The notes: generated by a model not told the origin, from the letters alone. A DNA stretch of 64,000 bases from Anas platyrhynchos (GCF_047663525.1 NC_092616.1:4501501-4565500); one strand, 5' to 3'. Shown: positions 33,166-46,369, counted from the stretch's first letter. Numbers and translations: made by a program.

Positions 33166-34044
33166 CCTGAAGGAGAGCAGTACAAGGGGAAGGGTTTCTG
33201 GCACACTCCTGAGAGGCCTGTGGGAGCTGCAGGCCACAGCAGTCTCTGGGACACTAGACAACTTTCCACCAAGATCCAGATCCCAAAGAGGCACCAGCTC
33301 CCAGGGAAACCTGGCCCTGATTTGTCCCCCATCATGAGGACACATTGAACCATGCCCAGATGAGCCCTAGGGCTCAGGGCAGCCCTAGCATGACGACCCA
33401 GGAGTCCTGACTGCCACATTGTTCCCTAAGTCCAGCGGGACTCTCAGGCTGGGCTCCCACAGCAGCCACCAGCCCTGTCCAGCCTCCCCCACAGTGCAGG
33501 ACTTGCACCTTTGGACAGCTGACAGCCCCTTTGTCACCCATTGAGAAGCAGCTCCCAACATCCTTACCTTTCGAGGAGAGCTGCAGGAGCCCTGAGAACA
33601 TGGCAGTAAGGTTGGAAGTAATGGTCACTCTCCAGGAACCCTTCATGCTGCTGGCCCTCAGCTCAGAACAAGGGATGCCCGCCCTGGCTCCTCAACCACA
33701 ACTCCTCTGCAAGGTGCCCCTGCTCCTCTGCCCATCAGCAAGGGTTGGGCAGGGAGGGTTTTGTGACATCAGGGCTCCATGCACAACAGAAAATTGTCAT
33801 TTTATTGGTGTAAGCCTGAAGATTGCCTACATTTTTTTCAAAAATTTCAAAAATTTCACTTCAATTAGCTGAAATGATTGAACACTTCTAATACAATATT
33901 TGAGGTGCCCCATGAAATCAAAATGATCATATGATGATTATTACAGCATGAGAAAAAATACTGATCTTCCCCTGTAGTCGCATTGCGACTGTCTACTGTC
34001 TACTGTCTACTGTCTCTTGAGCACCGCCTTTCATCTTCCCCATC
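33166..34044. repeat. Non-coding module U, copy 3, plus flank
   Basis: Unit B partner of 4561-5426, nearly identical. A small tandem of CTGTCTA (about 33989-34012) is expanded relative to unit A. No gene is seen. Confidence 0.75.
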
Positions 34045-35275
34045 AGAGAATCATAGAATCATAAGTCAAGGTTGGAAAATGCCTCCAAGATCAGCTGGTC
34101 CAACTGTTGCCCTACTGCCAATGTCACCCACTAAACCGTGTTCCTAAGCACCATGTCCAGCTTTTCCTTAAACACCTCCAGGGACAGTGACTCCACCACT
34201 TCCCTGGGCAACCCGTCCCAATGCCTGACTACTCTTTCTGAGAAGAAATATCTCCTAATTTCTAATCTAATCCCCAGCCCCACTGCAATTTGAGGCCATT
34301 CCCTCTAGTTCTATCACTAGTTTCCTGTGAGAAGAGGCTGACCCTCAGCTCCCCACCACTTCCTTTCAGGTAGCTGTAGAGAGCAACAAGGTCTCCCCTG
34401 AGCCTCCTCTTCACCAGACTAAACAACCCCAGTTCCCTCAGCGGCTCCTCATAGCACTTGCTTTCCAGGCCCTTCACCAGGTTTGTAGCCCTTCTCTGGA
34501 AACGCTCCAACACCTGGATGTCCTTCTGGAAGTGAGGGGCCCAAAACTGAACACAGTACATGAGGTACGGCCTCACCAGAGCAGAGTACAGGGGGATGAT
34601 CACCTCCCTGGTCCTGCTGGTTACACTACTGATACAAGCCAGGATGCTGTTGGCCTTCTTGTCCACCTTGGCACGTTGTTGCCTCATGTTCAGGCAAGCT
34701 TTGACCACACCCCCAGATCCCTTTCCTCTGCACAGCTTTTGAGCCGCTCTGCCCCAAGCCTGTAGCCTTGCATTGGGGTTATTGTGAACAAAGGGCAGGA
34801 CCTAGCACTTAGCCATGGTGAACCTCATCCCACTGGCCTCTGCCCATTGAACCAACCTGTCCAGGTCCCTCTACTGGGCCTTCCTACCCTCTGGCAGTTT
34901 GACACTTCCCCCCAACTTGGTGTCACCTGCAAACTTACTGAGGGTGCACTCAATTCCCATATCCAAATCATCCATAAATATATTAAAGAAGATGGGTCCC
35001 AACACCAACCCTTGGGGAACACCACTGGTGACTGCTCATCAGCTGGATTTCACTTCATTCACCACTACTCTTTGGGCCTGGCTGTCCAGCCAGCTTTTAA
35101 CCCAGCATAGAGTGTGCCTGTCCAAGCAATGGACAGCTTCTCCAGGAGAATACTGTGGGAGACTGTGTCAAAGGCCTTGCTGAAGCTAGGCAGACTACAT
35201 CAGTGGGCTTTCCCTCATCCCCCAGGCAGGTCACTGGTCATAGAAGGAGATGACGCTGGTCTGGCAGGACTTTCA
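34045..35275 (-). mobile_element. CR1 LINE fragment, partner of 5427-6655
   Basis: Same element as in unit A, inherited through the duplication. The minus-strand ORF2 C-terminus is open for 148 residues (34262-34708), longer than in unit A, where extra changes break it. Confidence 0.9.
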
Positions 35276-37779
35276 GGTATTTCCAGCTGGTCTGATTAAA
35301 GAGACCATATCAGAAGTCACCTTTCCAGCAGACTATCTGGACATGTGCAGTTTCTGTTGTTCTGCAGAGTTTTCTTCCACTTGCTCTTTGGTCATTCAGA
35401 TCCTTCTGATAAATCGAGTTGCTTTTTGGGACTTGAGGGGAATTCAACTTGCCTGTCCTTTGGTAGCCTCTCTCATCATCCATGTAGACAACTCTGTAGC
35501 TGTATTTCTCATTTACCATTTCCCATCTATTTGGGTCAGATGTTTTTCTGTACGCTTATCCCCTGTGCATGGTTCAACTTGGAAATGGCTCATTGCTGTG
35601 GACTTCTTTTACATTTTTTTTTTTTTAACATGTGTTTCTTTGCTGTATTTTTTTGTTAAGTATTAATAGCAAAGACACACACATACATAACAAGAAAAAA
35701 CTGTTTGCATCTACTTTTCTCAGAGAAGGAGGCAGCAGCTGGTGGAAAGGGGCTCTAACATCCACCTGCAGATGTCAGTGGAGAAGTCTGATGTAATTAA
35801 AAGTGATGCAAGTCACGCTGGCTGATGTGAGAAGTGGTGGGGATGGAGAGCTGAGCAGCAAGGTTGTCCATACAGTCTAGGACTTCAAGGGACTGCTTTT
35901 CCACCCATACAGACCTCCTTAGGAGACACTTTGGATCAATGTCAACTGGTGAATACTACTAAGTTAAATAAGCTTACATATGAAAATGTTGTTTTGTAAA
36001 GTGGTCATTGAAAACTTCCTCTTTAACAACACTCTTGAAAACTCATTAATTAACTGTACAAGTGTGAAAGACTGAATGAAAATGGCTGAATTGTAATTAG
36101 CCCCATGGTGCATTTGGTGCTGAGTCCATGAACCTCAGGTAGTGAGAAGAGAATGATGTAACTGCAGGAGAAGTTAAAGTCAGAAGGAAACTTTGAAGTG
36201 TCTAGGAGTATTAATGAGCCCAGTGAGGGTCATTACTGACAAAGCCTCCCCATGGACTTGTTAGAGCACACAATTGGAGGCCATGATTGCAGGTAGGCAA
36301 AGGCACTGGGCAGGAGATTCTGATGCTGAGTAAAGGCCTTGGTTTGTTTGGTGAAGCAGAAAGGCCAAGCCCTGGCCCCCAGCCCCTGGGCAGGGAGGTC
36401 CTGTTCCTCACCCATGGCTCAGGGCTCTTCCTGGGGCAGTGGGATGTGGGGTGTGTAATGTTGTGAGAAGGACAATGCTATGACACCTGCTGGCCTCCCC
36501 ACTGGGTTGCAAGGAGGCAACAAGGCCTCAGTGTCATGAGCACAGCATTTGTCCTCGTCAGCCTCAGTAGCAGAGACAACTGCCATAGCCAGGGGGACAA
36601 AAACCTTGGTGCTACTGGGGCCTTCCTGCCTTGCCAGTGCTCTCGGTCTTCTCCACCAAAGGCTGTCCTGCACTGTCCTATCCCTTCCCACTTTTCCCTG
36701 CAGGCTGTAGGCACCCACCTTGCTTTTCCACCTTGCTCTCATTCAGATTTTTCCTTACTTTCACTGATGTTTCCCCACCCTCCATGGCAGTTGCTTGAAA
36801 CACACTAGTATGAGCTGACCACAGACTCCTTCTGGGTGATGTCAGGCACCACAGCACTACCCTTTCAGTGACATTTCCTCCTCCAGGAGAACTTTGCAGT
36901 ACGAATGACAAGTGGGCCAGATTGTCCAGCAGAATTCCCACCCACAGCCTCATCCATTTGATAAGTCCACATAGCACCAATCAGGCTATGAGGAGTCTCT
37001 GGGAGACAAAGACACAGGCCAAGGTGCAGGTAGACAGTGTCCCTTTCGTTCCCCTCCCCTATGGGTTCAGCAATCCTGTTTTTGTCCTTCAAGTGCCTGG
37101 AGGTGGCTGTGGAAAAGCTTGCCCCATCACCTTCCCAGGGACTGAGGTGAGGCTCACCAGCCTTAATTCTTCCCACCCTATTTTCTCTTCTTCTGGAAGA
37201 CAGATTTGAAGTCCTTCTAAGTCTCCAGAAAGTTCTCCGATCCCTCTGGCACATTTGCTGACATAGTCCAGGAAGGCAGGGGAAGGTGATGCAGGAGACA
37301 GGCCAGAACACACAAGTCTTTCTCTTGCACACCCAAAGGCAATGGTTTTGCAATGGTTTTGGTGTCTCGCTGGCTCCTGCTGCCTCTCCCAGATGCTGGG
37401 AGGCACCCCAGCCCTGCAGTGCATTGCCCTGCTCTGCACTCATCTGAGATACTGTATGGCATGAGGAATGGACACAGGCTGAAGGCATTTGTGCTCACTC
37501 AGGTTTGCCTCAGTACATGAACAAAATGTACACACTGAAGCCTCATCTATACAGGGCACACATACGGACTTCTGACTTAGCCATTCAGTGTCCTCCTGGG
37601 GGGGAACAAACCACCTCTCTGAGCTGGGTTCAGAGCCTAAAAAGTCACCCAAGTTGTAACCAGGACAATATCCACCTCTTATTCTCTACCGTATATACAA
37701 TGACAGGTTCAAGACTTTCCAATAAGTCTTCATTAATCAACACCCTGCAATTAAGACACAGATATCATTCCCTTAGTCT
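35276..37779. other. Duplicated non-coding DNA (unit B; partner 6656-9160)
   Basis: Collinear with unit A. It contains the end of the internal repeat (35276-35690), T-rich tracts near 35615-35660, and no supported gene. Confidence 0.65.
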
Positions 37780-37784
37780 ATGGG
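37780..37784. other. Empty integration site for the unit A solo LTR
   Basis: A single ATGGG, with flanks equal to those on both sides of the LTR at 9166-10469. Confidence 0.9.
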
Positions 37785-39310
37785 CCTACTTAATGAAATG
37801 TCCATAAAATGTTCAATGATTCCATTTAGTCCATGAATTGGGTTCTATCCGTTGTTGTGACCCCAAAGGACAGGAGAAGACATACGTTACATGGAGTGAG
37901 AGGGCACCAATGCCAGCTCAGGTTAGGTCACTGCTGCACTTGCACTGCTCCTTGTGAGGCTCCTCTGCTATTGGTTCGAGTGGTACCTCCTACAGAACAT
38001 GGCTGTGTGGTGCTTATCTGCCTGCTGGGTTAAACCACAGCACAGACCAGGCCGCAGAATCTGACATTGCAATGAGCTCCTCCCCTCACCCCTGCTCCAG
38101 CCTGGGCTCATCCACCGGCCACAGTCCTTTAGAGGTGTACCTGTTCCAACACAGCCTTATTCATGAGTCTTATTCCCTTCAGAGCTTTACCTACTGTGCC
38201 ATGTAATTGCCAGCGCCCATGGATGCTTGCAGGTGTGCCTTCTGAGGTGTGCACTTATCCATGGGCCAAATTCACTTCCCAGGCGTACCTGATCTAGTGT
38301 GGCCTTCTCCATTCCAGAAGCATGATGTGGAGTTCTGGCTTGCAATGTAGAGATTCAATACAAAACCAATTCAAGCAAATGTGGGTCTGGGACATACATG
38401 TATTGGCTGATAGAGGACCATTAGGATCAGGCATTGGAAGAAGCCTGATGTGTTGTGAGGAAACCACAGGTATTGGTAAATCCTCAGAAAAATAAAGGGT
38501 TCTATTTCAAGATAAAGCCAGAAAGGATGGAGAGAAATTAGGACAGCTTTGGCAATCATGGGGTCAGAGTGAGCTGGGAAAGTGAATGTGTGGTAATAGG
38601 ATGCAGGGATGCAAGCACAGGTAGAGGAAAATTTGGGACAGGCTGTGGAGGGGGATGGCAGAGGGCCATTGTGGGGCTGGGGCCCCCAGTGGAACTGATG
38701 TCCTTAGGGCTACAGCTGCAGCCTCTTCCACTGAGGCTTACCAGCAGACACTGGTCCCTTACAGCCCCAGGGCCTTGTTACCTCCTCAACCCCACAGAGC
38801 CTGGCAAGTGTCCTACCAGTGTCCTACACTCGGAATTGCACACCCCACATCACACTGCCCCTGCCAGAGCCCCGAGCAGCCCAGGACATGCAGGATCCCC
38901 CTTCCCAGGGGATGTGCTCAGGCCTTGGCCATCCCCCTTGGTGAAACACATCAAGGGCTTTCAGAGTAACTTCTCCATTTGATTTTCCACCTGTAACCAG
39001 TGCTTCTGGTTTCCTCCTCCACCATCTCCCATGGACAGGCACCTTGTCTGGTTATTTCCCTCGTGGTCTCTTCTGGGATGGCCATCATCGGGGTTGGCCA
39101 ACACCCTCAAACATTTGGGGGCTTGCTTCTGTCCTTCACTTCTTCAGAGACTTGCTTCAGGATCTGCAGTTCAGGAACTTGGCAGCAGAGGGCGAATCAA
39201 CATGCAAAACTCCCTCACAAGCCAAGGCTTTGGGCATAATTCTCCCGAAGTCCTCAATTCCTATGGGGTTCATTAGGGAGATGCCAGGAATCTCCTTAAA
39301 GGGACTGACT

Positions 39311-39381
<71 letters not shown>

Positions 39382-40146
39382 TAACAACCCTTCTAGGAAA
39401 TAATCTAAGAATCTCTTCTTTCTGCTGTGTGGTTTTTTTTTTTAGTTGTCTACCTACAGATAAAATGATACCAGCAACCTCAAACTGATATTAATTCTGA
39501 ATGTCTTCTAAGGGACTTTGAACCTGTTTTTTTAAAGACAGAATGTCCTGTGTCATATATCATAGTCCCAAATGGGTGCTTCAGCTGTTCCACGACATCC
39601 TTGAGGCAGCAGCAACATCTCTGTGGGCAACTGAATCAAGTCCTGAAGGACATTGTAGGCCAAATTGAATGTATGTGGAAAATTCCTTAATTTAATGTAA
39701 TAAATTTGTAAGAAGACTTCAGTTTCAGATTTTTGTTTATGCTTGTCCACAAGTTCTCACCGTTATTTGTTTATTTTTTTAAATAGGTCTTGTACATGGA
39801 CCAGCAAGATGATGACATACCCATTTATGTAAAGAAAAAAAAAAAAAAAAAAAGCAACTATTTCCAAAAATATATTTCTTCCCAACACTTGGAAGGGAGA
39901 TTATGTTCCCAGGACATGCACATATTGGCACATTTCACCTTTACATCTCAGGTCTAAGCAGAGCAGAGAGCAAGGTTAGAGAAGTTGGATACATCCTGCT
40001 TTTATCTCTTTGCTGTCAAGCAATGGCCAGTCCTGTGCTAGGACTTCCCTCACACATCCTTCCTGTTTATGAGCCAGCCAAATCTTTATGGCACAAGTGG
40101 CAGACTCCAACCAATACCCAAAAGGCCAGAGCACAGACTTATCAGT
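37785..40146. other. Duplicated non-coding DNA (unit B; partner 10475-12849)
   Basis: No gene is supported. It differs from unit A mainly by substitutions, the AAT array, and an A run at about 39835-39853. Confidence 0.65.
39312..39385. repeat. (AAT)n microsatellite, about 24 units
   Basis: A near-perfect trinucleotide array, open in all frames and so giving false poly-Ile / poly-Asn type ORFs. Unit A has only AATAATA at the same place. Confidence 0.97.
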
Positions 40147-40500
40147 GAATCATAGAATCATTTAGGTTTTAAGTTTATCCAGTCCTACCTTTAACCTAGC
40201 ACTGCCCAGTCCACCCTTAAAACATGTCATGAAGCCCTACATCTTCATGTTTTTTAAAGACCTCCAAGGATGATGACTCAACTACTTCCCTTGGCAGCCT
40301 GTTCCAATACTTCACAACTCTTTCAGAGAAGAAATTGTTCCTAATATCCAATCTAAACCTCCTCTGGCAGAACTTAAGTCTTATCACTTTTGTCTTATCA
40401 CTTGATGCTTGGGAAAACAGACCAACCCCAACTTCACTATAGCCCCATTTACAGTGATTGTAAAGTATGATAAGGTCTCCCCTGAACCTCTTTTTTAAGC
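40147..40500 (-). mobile_element. CR1 3' fragment inserted after duplication
   Basis: The 3' tip AATCATAGAATCA is at the left; the minus-strand ORF 40217-40564 gives an ORF2 C-terminus ([20 protein letters not shown]). It is absent from unit A, where flanking sequence is continuous at about 12855. Confidence 0.85.
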
Positions 40501-40995
40501 CCAGAGCAGAGCCGAGGAAGGCAAATATGACCCCTGTCTTCAAGGAAGGCAAGAAGGAGGACATCGGAAACTAGAGGCCAGACAGCCCCTCCTCAGTTCC
40601 TGGGAAGGTGATGGAGCAGCTAATCCTGGAAAACATTTCCAAGCACATGGAGGACAATAAAGTGATCAGGAGTGGTCAACATGGATTCACCAAGGGTTTC
40701 TTATGACTTACCAACTTGATAGCCTTCTCCAATGAAAAAACTGCCTTGGTAAGTGAGGGGAGAAAAGGGGATATTGTCTGCCTTGTCTTCAGAAAGGCTC
40801 TTGAGATGTCTCTCATAAGATCCTGATAGAGAAGCTGATGACGTCTGAGTAGAATGAGGAGGCAGTGAGGTGAACTGAAAAGTGCCTGGACAGCTGGGCT
40901 CACAGCCCTGGGGCACACAGTCTAGGTGGAGGTCAGTCACGAGCAGAGCAATGTGGAGTCAATATTGCATCCTTCCAGACCTCAACCATTTTGTA
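40501..40995 (+). mobile_element. Old decayed CR1 fragment (partner of 12850-13375)
   Basis: Linker and start of the RT region with many stops. It ends at a TTTTGTGATTCTGTGA tail at about 40995, beyond which unit B departs from unit A. Confidence 0.7.
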
Positions 40996-41534
40996 ATTTT
41001 GTGATTCTGTGATATCCTTTCTGGCAAATCAAAACTGCTGGGCATCTCCCTGAAGTGCCAGGGCACTGATGTGTACAGTGTGTAGAAGAGAAGGAGTAAC
41101 CAGAGTTCTGTGTGTGGTTACAGAGGTCTCATTTTGGATAGCAGAGATGGTGTGACAGCCCACAACAGGAGTGCAGCCAGGAGTGGACAGGCTTGTAAGG
41201 CACGGAGGGGGAGCAGACATTTCTATAGGAGAGCAGCAGCAATGCAAGGAGCTCTGCCCTGGTGTTGTTGATGCGAGTTCATGGCTTTGAATGAGCAGGC
41301 ACACCAACATGGGTGACCTTGTAGTTGCTGTCACCTGGAGACCTCCTGTAAGGAAGAAGCAGCAGCTATGGCCTTCCTCGGAAAACTGGAAAATGTTTGC
41401 AGGTGCCATTCCTCACAGGGGAAGTTGAAACAACCAGATTTCTGCTAGAATACCAGCACAGCAGGGAACAAGCCATGTAACGGGTTTCTCTAGGTCATCA
41501 ATGTTAAATATATGAGCAGTGTTATTCTTAGGCC
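40996..41534. other. Non-coding, nothing recognised
   Basis: No match elsewhere in the window and no gene or element recognised. Confidence 0.5.
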
Positions 41535-42092
41535 AGCCAAAGGCCTCCTGGAGTTGAATCTGGCAAGGGACATGAAGAACAACAAGAAAGACTTCTACAG
41601 GAAGTGAATCAGTACATCAGGAGTGAAAGCAAGGCTAGAGAAAAGGCAGACCCACTGCTAAATGAAGGGAGGGCCCTGATGGCAAAGGCCATAGGGAGAG
41701 CTGAGGCACTGCTCACTGCCCTCTTTGCTGCACTCTTTCCAACCTTGCCTTCTGGAATGGCAAGCCCATGAGATCCGTGAGAGGGGTCTTATCCATATTA
41801 GATAAAGACAAGGCAGCCCAAGTCTTTTCTCTGGCACCCAGTGAGACAGTGGGCACCAAATGAAACATTGGTAATACCATCTGAACACAGGAAAGCACTT
41901 CTTTACTGTGACTTTGGTTGATGAGTGGCACGGGTTGCTCAGAGAAGCTGTGGAAGCTTCATCTCTGGGGGCAGTCAGAACCCATTTGGACATGGAGTTG
42001 GACAACCTGCTCAGGCTATCCTGCTTGGGGTTGGCCTAGGAAACCTCCAGAGCTCCCTTCCAACCTCAAACGTTCTGTAGTTATGTGATACC
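41535..42092 (+). mobile_element. Decayed CR1 fragment, linker plus 3' end
   Basis: Begins with an ORF2 linker motif (LARDMKNNKKDFY) and ends with a CR1 3' UTR (TTGGCCTAGGAAACC..CTTCCAACCTC). The RT region between is missing, so it is internally deleted. Confidence 0.65.
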
Positions 42093-43320
42093 TGGCAGTA
42101 TTTCTGAGAACTTTTCTGTGGTACCTTAAATCAGAGTCCTCATGTCCATGGAACAGAGCTTGCTTTTAGGATGACTTCACTCACTAGGTAACCCTGATGA
42201 GCAGAGGTTACAAAAGCAGGCAATGTCTCAACCCACAGCAGTGTCCCCAGCCACTGGGTCCACTGTGCAGCACCTTCTTCCTTGAGGATTATGAGTTGGA
42301 AGGAACCTTTTGAGGTCTTGGCCTGCCCTCAGATGGAGTAACTTGATGGTTAGATCACATTGAACTGTGCTTAGTTCAGCTCTCATGTTCAGAGGTGATT
42401 TTTTTTTCTTAACCTCATTTGAAATTTAAAATTTCCAGTGCTGAGCAGAGAAGTGCTCCAGAAGCTCCTTTCCACACCCAGGAAGGGAATAATGCACCCA
42501 GCAGTGCTCCTGAGAGAGGTCGGGACACAGGACAGGAGGCAGTGTGAGCTGCAGTTCCAGGCACTGATGCTGAGCCCTGGCTTTGGGGTCTCCTAGCAGG
42601 TGCTGCCAGTGCCTGCAGCCGCCAGAGTCCCCCAGCCCTGTGGGCGGCACTGGGTCTGGTCCTGACCTGTGGGAGCTGCTCTGGCTCCAGAGGGGCTGCC
42701 AGGAGCACTGGGGCTGGTGCTGCCCACCCTCACATTCTGCCCCAGGTGTCTCTTGGTCCCTGGGATCATTGCTGTGACTGAGGGGAGAGGCCGGCCTGGC
42801 TGGGGCCTGGCAGTAGTTTTGGGGTGGTGGCCTTGTGGGAACTTGCTGCAGTGCTGTGGCTCCTGTCCAGAGGCCTGACTCTGGGCTGGCCCAGCACCAC
42901 TGCCCCACACACAGCCACAGATCCCAACAGGAGGAAGGAGCCAGACATCTCCAAGACCAGCTCCCACCTGGGATTTTGTACTTTCCCTTTGGTTGATGCC
43001 ACCAATACTGAGCTTTAAACAGAAAGCTCAGCCATCAAGAAGTGAAAAAGTCCCATTTAATTCATATACAGCTATTACTTTGCTACAAGAAAGTCCACAT
43101 TGATACACACTTTTAAACAGGCTTGGACGGGCTTCATCTGACACAATGCATGTTCATTCCTCGATATCAGTGGTAGGAGTGAAAGGATTTGGGGGGGGGG
43201 GGGGGGGGAGGGGGGCTGAAAAGCAGAAGCACCAACAGTTAAAAATAATGAAATATGAAAACAAGACAAAATATAATAATGGAAAAGAAGGCAACACAAG
43301 GTTTGAATGGATACAGAGGG
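42093..43320. repeat. GC-rich block V (unit B copy) and OR 3' flank
   Basis: 42545-42965 matches 14585-14960 of unit A. 43010-43190 matches the 3' flank of the OR pseudogene. A G run of about 20 bases is at 43190-43208. No gene is supported. Confidence 0.6.
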
Positions 43321-44280
43321 TCACCTGTGGAGAGATATGGGACATTTATGATTCCTGAAAAATGTCCATAAAAGCACTTTCACAATAGCATCCTTTAGTG
43401 CTTGCATCCTCAGGCTGTAGATGAGGGGGTTCAGTGCTGGGGGAACCACAGAGTAAAGAACTGCCACAACCAGATCCAGGGCTGGAGAAAAGATAGAAGG
43501 GGGCTTCAGGTAGGCAAACACACCAGTGGTGATTAACAAAGAGACCACGACCAAATGAGGGACACATGTGGAAAAGGCTTTGTGCCGTCCCTGCTCAGAG
43601 GGCATCTTCTGCACAGTCCTGAAGATCTGAACATAGGAGAGAACAATGAAAACAAAACAACCCAAGAACAGAAAACTACTAAATGTGAGAAGTCCAAGAT
43701 CCCTATGGTAGGAATGTGAGCAGGAGAGCTTGAGGATCTGGGGGATTTCACAGAAGAACTGGTCCACAGCATTTTCTCCGCAGAGGGGCAGGGAAAATGT
43801 ATTGGCAGTGTACAGTACAGCATTGAGAAAGCCACTGCCCCAGGCAGCTGCTGCCATCTGGGCACAAGCTCTCCTGTCCAGGAGGGTCCCGTAGTGCAGG
43901 GGCTTGCAGATGGCAACGTAGCGGTCATAGGCCATGATGGTAAGAAGGGAACAGTCCGATGACATCAAAAAGACAAACAGAAATTCCTGTGCAACGCATC
44001 CTGCATAGGAAATGGCCCTGGTGTCCCAGAGGGAATTGGCCATGGCTTTGGGGACAGTGGTGGAGATGCAGCCCAGGTCGAGAAGGGCAAGGTTGAGGAG
44101 AAAGAAGTACATGGGGGTGTGGAGGCGGTGGTCACAGGCTATGGCTGTAAGGACGAGGCCGTTGCCCAGGAGGGCAGCCAGGTAGATGCCCAGGAAGAGC
44201 GCGAAGTGCAGGAGCTGCAGCTCTCGTGTGTCTGCAAATGGCAGGAGGAGGAACTCGGTGATGGAGCTGCTGTTGGACAT
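43321..44280 (-). CDS. OR14-like: Olfactory receptor, OR14-type, intact (319 aa)
   Basis: A complete odorant receptor reading frame with the landmarks of its neighbours: N-terminal NSS glycosylation site at 3-5, GN in helix 1 at 39-40, PMYFFL at 56-61, cysteine 95 in the first loop pairing with the FFCEIP cysteine at 177, MAYDRYVAIC at 116-125, KAFSTCVPHL before helix 6, and PLIYSLRM in helix 7 in place of the usual PLIYSMRN. The C-terminus is longer than in the others, ending NHKCPISLHR. A splice acceptor-like CTACCTGTACAG lies 5' of the ATG. It is the unit B partner of the deleted pseudogene at 16726 and shows what that gene once was. Loop residues differ clearly from the OR at 19249 (for example SHSYHRD after helix 4), so a different ligand range is possible. 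Confidence 0.96.
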   Translation of the reverse strand: MSNSSSITEFLLLPFADTRELQLLHFALFLGIYLAALLGNGLVLTAIACDHRLHTPMYFFLLNLALLDLGCISTTVPKAMANSLWDTRAISYAGCVAQEFLFVFLMSSDCSLLTIMAYDRYVAICKPLHYGTLLDRRACAQMAAAAWGSGFLNAVLYTANTFSLPLCGENAVDQFFCEIPQILKLSCSHSYHRDLGLLTFSSFLFLGCFVFIVLSYVQIFRTVQKMPSEQGRHKAFSTCVPHLVVVSLLITTGVFAYLKPPSIFSPALDLVVAVLYSVVPPALNPLIYSLRMQALKDAIVKVLLWTFFRNHKCPISLHR

Positions 44281-44609
44281 GTGCTGCCTGTTGGGTATGG
44301 AGATCTGTACAGGTAGTAAAAGACAACGACATGTTAGGACAGGTTTCTCTGAGTGAAGCCTATGCCATTCCTTTTAGACCTCCCCTGCCATACTCAAATG
44401 CTTTTTGCTGCTCTGCTGGAATCTTTGGTTTAGCTCCATGACATGAGCTTCCTTTTTAAGGTTCAGTCTCTAGTGAGGAACAGGGGGCTCTGGTTCTGGT
44501 CTCACAAGGGAATCAGTCCTGACCAGTGCAGGGAGTACAAAGGAACATGGCAGGAGGGCAAGATTTTACTGTCAGATTTTGTCATATGAAATCGCTTCTT
44601 ACACAAAAA
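44281..44609 (-). other. 5' flank of the OR at 43321
   Basis: Non-coding; matches 17182-17500 upstream of the pseudogene. Confidence 0.6.
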
Positions 44610-45010
44610 GGAATAGAATCACAGAACGGCTCGGGTTGGAAGAGACCTTACAGATAATCTAGTTCCAGACACCTTGCCGTGGGCAGGGATGCTACCCACT
44701 AGATCACGATGCCCAGGACCTCATCCAGCCTGGTCCTGAACACCTCTAGGAACAGGACATTCACAGCCTATCTGGGCAATATGTTTCAGTACCTTGCCTC
44801 CCTCTGAGTGAAAAATTTCCTCCGAATCTCTAATATAAATCTCCCCTCTTTTAGTTTAAAGCCATTCCCCTGAACCTGTCATTATCTGATTGATCAAAAA
44901 GTAGATCTCCATCTTTTTTATAAGACCCCTTTAAGTACGGAAAAGCTGCAGCAAGGTCACCCTGCTCAGCCCCAGCTCTCTCAGCCGTTCTTCGAAGGAG
45001 AGGTATGCTG
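44610..45010 (-). mobile_element. CR1 3' fragment inserted after duplication
   Basis: The 3' tip is at the left (AATCACAGAACGG), followed by a decayed ORF2 C-terminus. The unit A partner (about 17490-17510) lacks it. Confidence 0.85.
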
Positions 45011-46369
45011 ATCATCTTCATGTCAGCATGTTAACATCTGCATTCCAGTGCTACATAATGTAGTTGGCAGAAAGGAGTTTTAGGGACAATTTTTAATACA
45101 CATTCTCTTCCCACTCTTCATGCCCAAACAGTGTTCTCTGAAGTCAGAAATCCTGAGCATTTCTGCTGCACTCACAGTGAATGGCTGTGAGACCTGAGAG
45201 GCAAAGGGATTCCCTGTGGCTCAGAGCAGAGCAAGGGAGCTGGCTGGACTTGTCCCCAGCTGCCTGAGCTTTTGTAGATGGAGGGCAATCACATTTATGT
45301 TACCCTGAAAAGAAGCCAAATGATGCTGAGACCAGATGAATCCACGGCCAATCTGTCAATGCCCAGCCTTTCTCAAGGTACCTGAACCACCAGCACCACA
45401 CCTCTAGTCAAGGACACCAATCATTCATTTCACCAACCCAACAGTTGCCTGTAGCATCTCTCTGCTTCTTCCCCGGGTTTCACATAACACAGAGATGCTA
45501 TGGAAAAGATTTGCAGCCTGCAGGACAGCTCACAGATTGAAAGGACACCCAAGGAGATATCCAAATGACCTGGTGATGGTCTTTCATGAAGGGAAAGTCA
45601 ACTCTCTCCCCAGCCTCACAGATTGCATTGCCCACAACCCCCAGGCAGCTGACCCCCTCTGCAGTTGCAGCACAGGTGGAAATGGGCAAGTGGCTGGAGA
45701 AATGCACCTCTGCTCTGCTGGAGCTCTGGCTGCAGAAGACATGCTCCATGTCTGGGACTCATGGCTGTGAGGGCAGAGGCTTTTCTGGGTGGCAGAGGAG
45801 GCAAGGGGGCATGCTCAGAGGAAGGGGTCTGCACTGAGTGGAAAAAAAATATGGAGTATTCTGATGAATTCTCAAGACTTCTTATTAACCGTCCCCTCAT
45901 TCCCTGATCATATCCCTGATACCTAAAGGTTTTCTTTCTGGGAGCTGATTCCCTGTCTTATTCCTGTTTCTGCTCACAGCCTCATCCAAATTTGTGCACA
46001 GTAATCTTTGCCCTTCAGAAACTTACCAATATGCAAGAGACTGATTAGCTGCTTGTGCATCTTTGCAGGTGGAAAAGGACCTGTCAGAAAGCCCAGATGG
46101 GGTCAGCAAAGTTGATGCTGTTTCTTTCAATATGAAGAGGAGAGACTGGAGGTACATTTGGGGCAGCTCACAAACATACCAATCATCAAAGTTCCAGTTC
46201 AGGAGTCTCAGCAATGCGCTCATATTTACAGCTCCTCTTCGATTTCTTCCTGCTTCCCATCCCTTCCAGTAGATTAGGTAACTGAAAAGAGGGCAGAAAA
46301 TCCCTATTTTGACCTTGCTTGCTTAGAAAAATTGTTTGGGAAATGCCCTTGATGTACAATGGAGCTGTG
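45011..46369. other. Non-coding 5' region of the OR at 43321
   Basis: 45040-45385 matches 17510-17860. The rest, to 46369, shows no recognised gene or transposon; ORFs 45495-45770 and 45616-45900 lie opposite each other and have no family features. Confidence 0.5.

Noticed and set aside
39044-39403. Poly-isoleucine ORFs
   Set aside because: They are translations of the AAT microsatellite.
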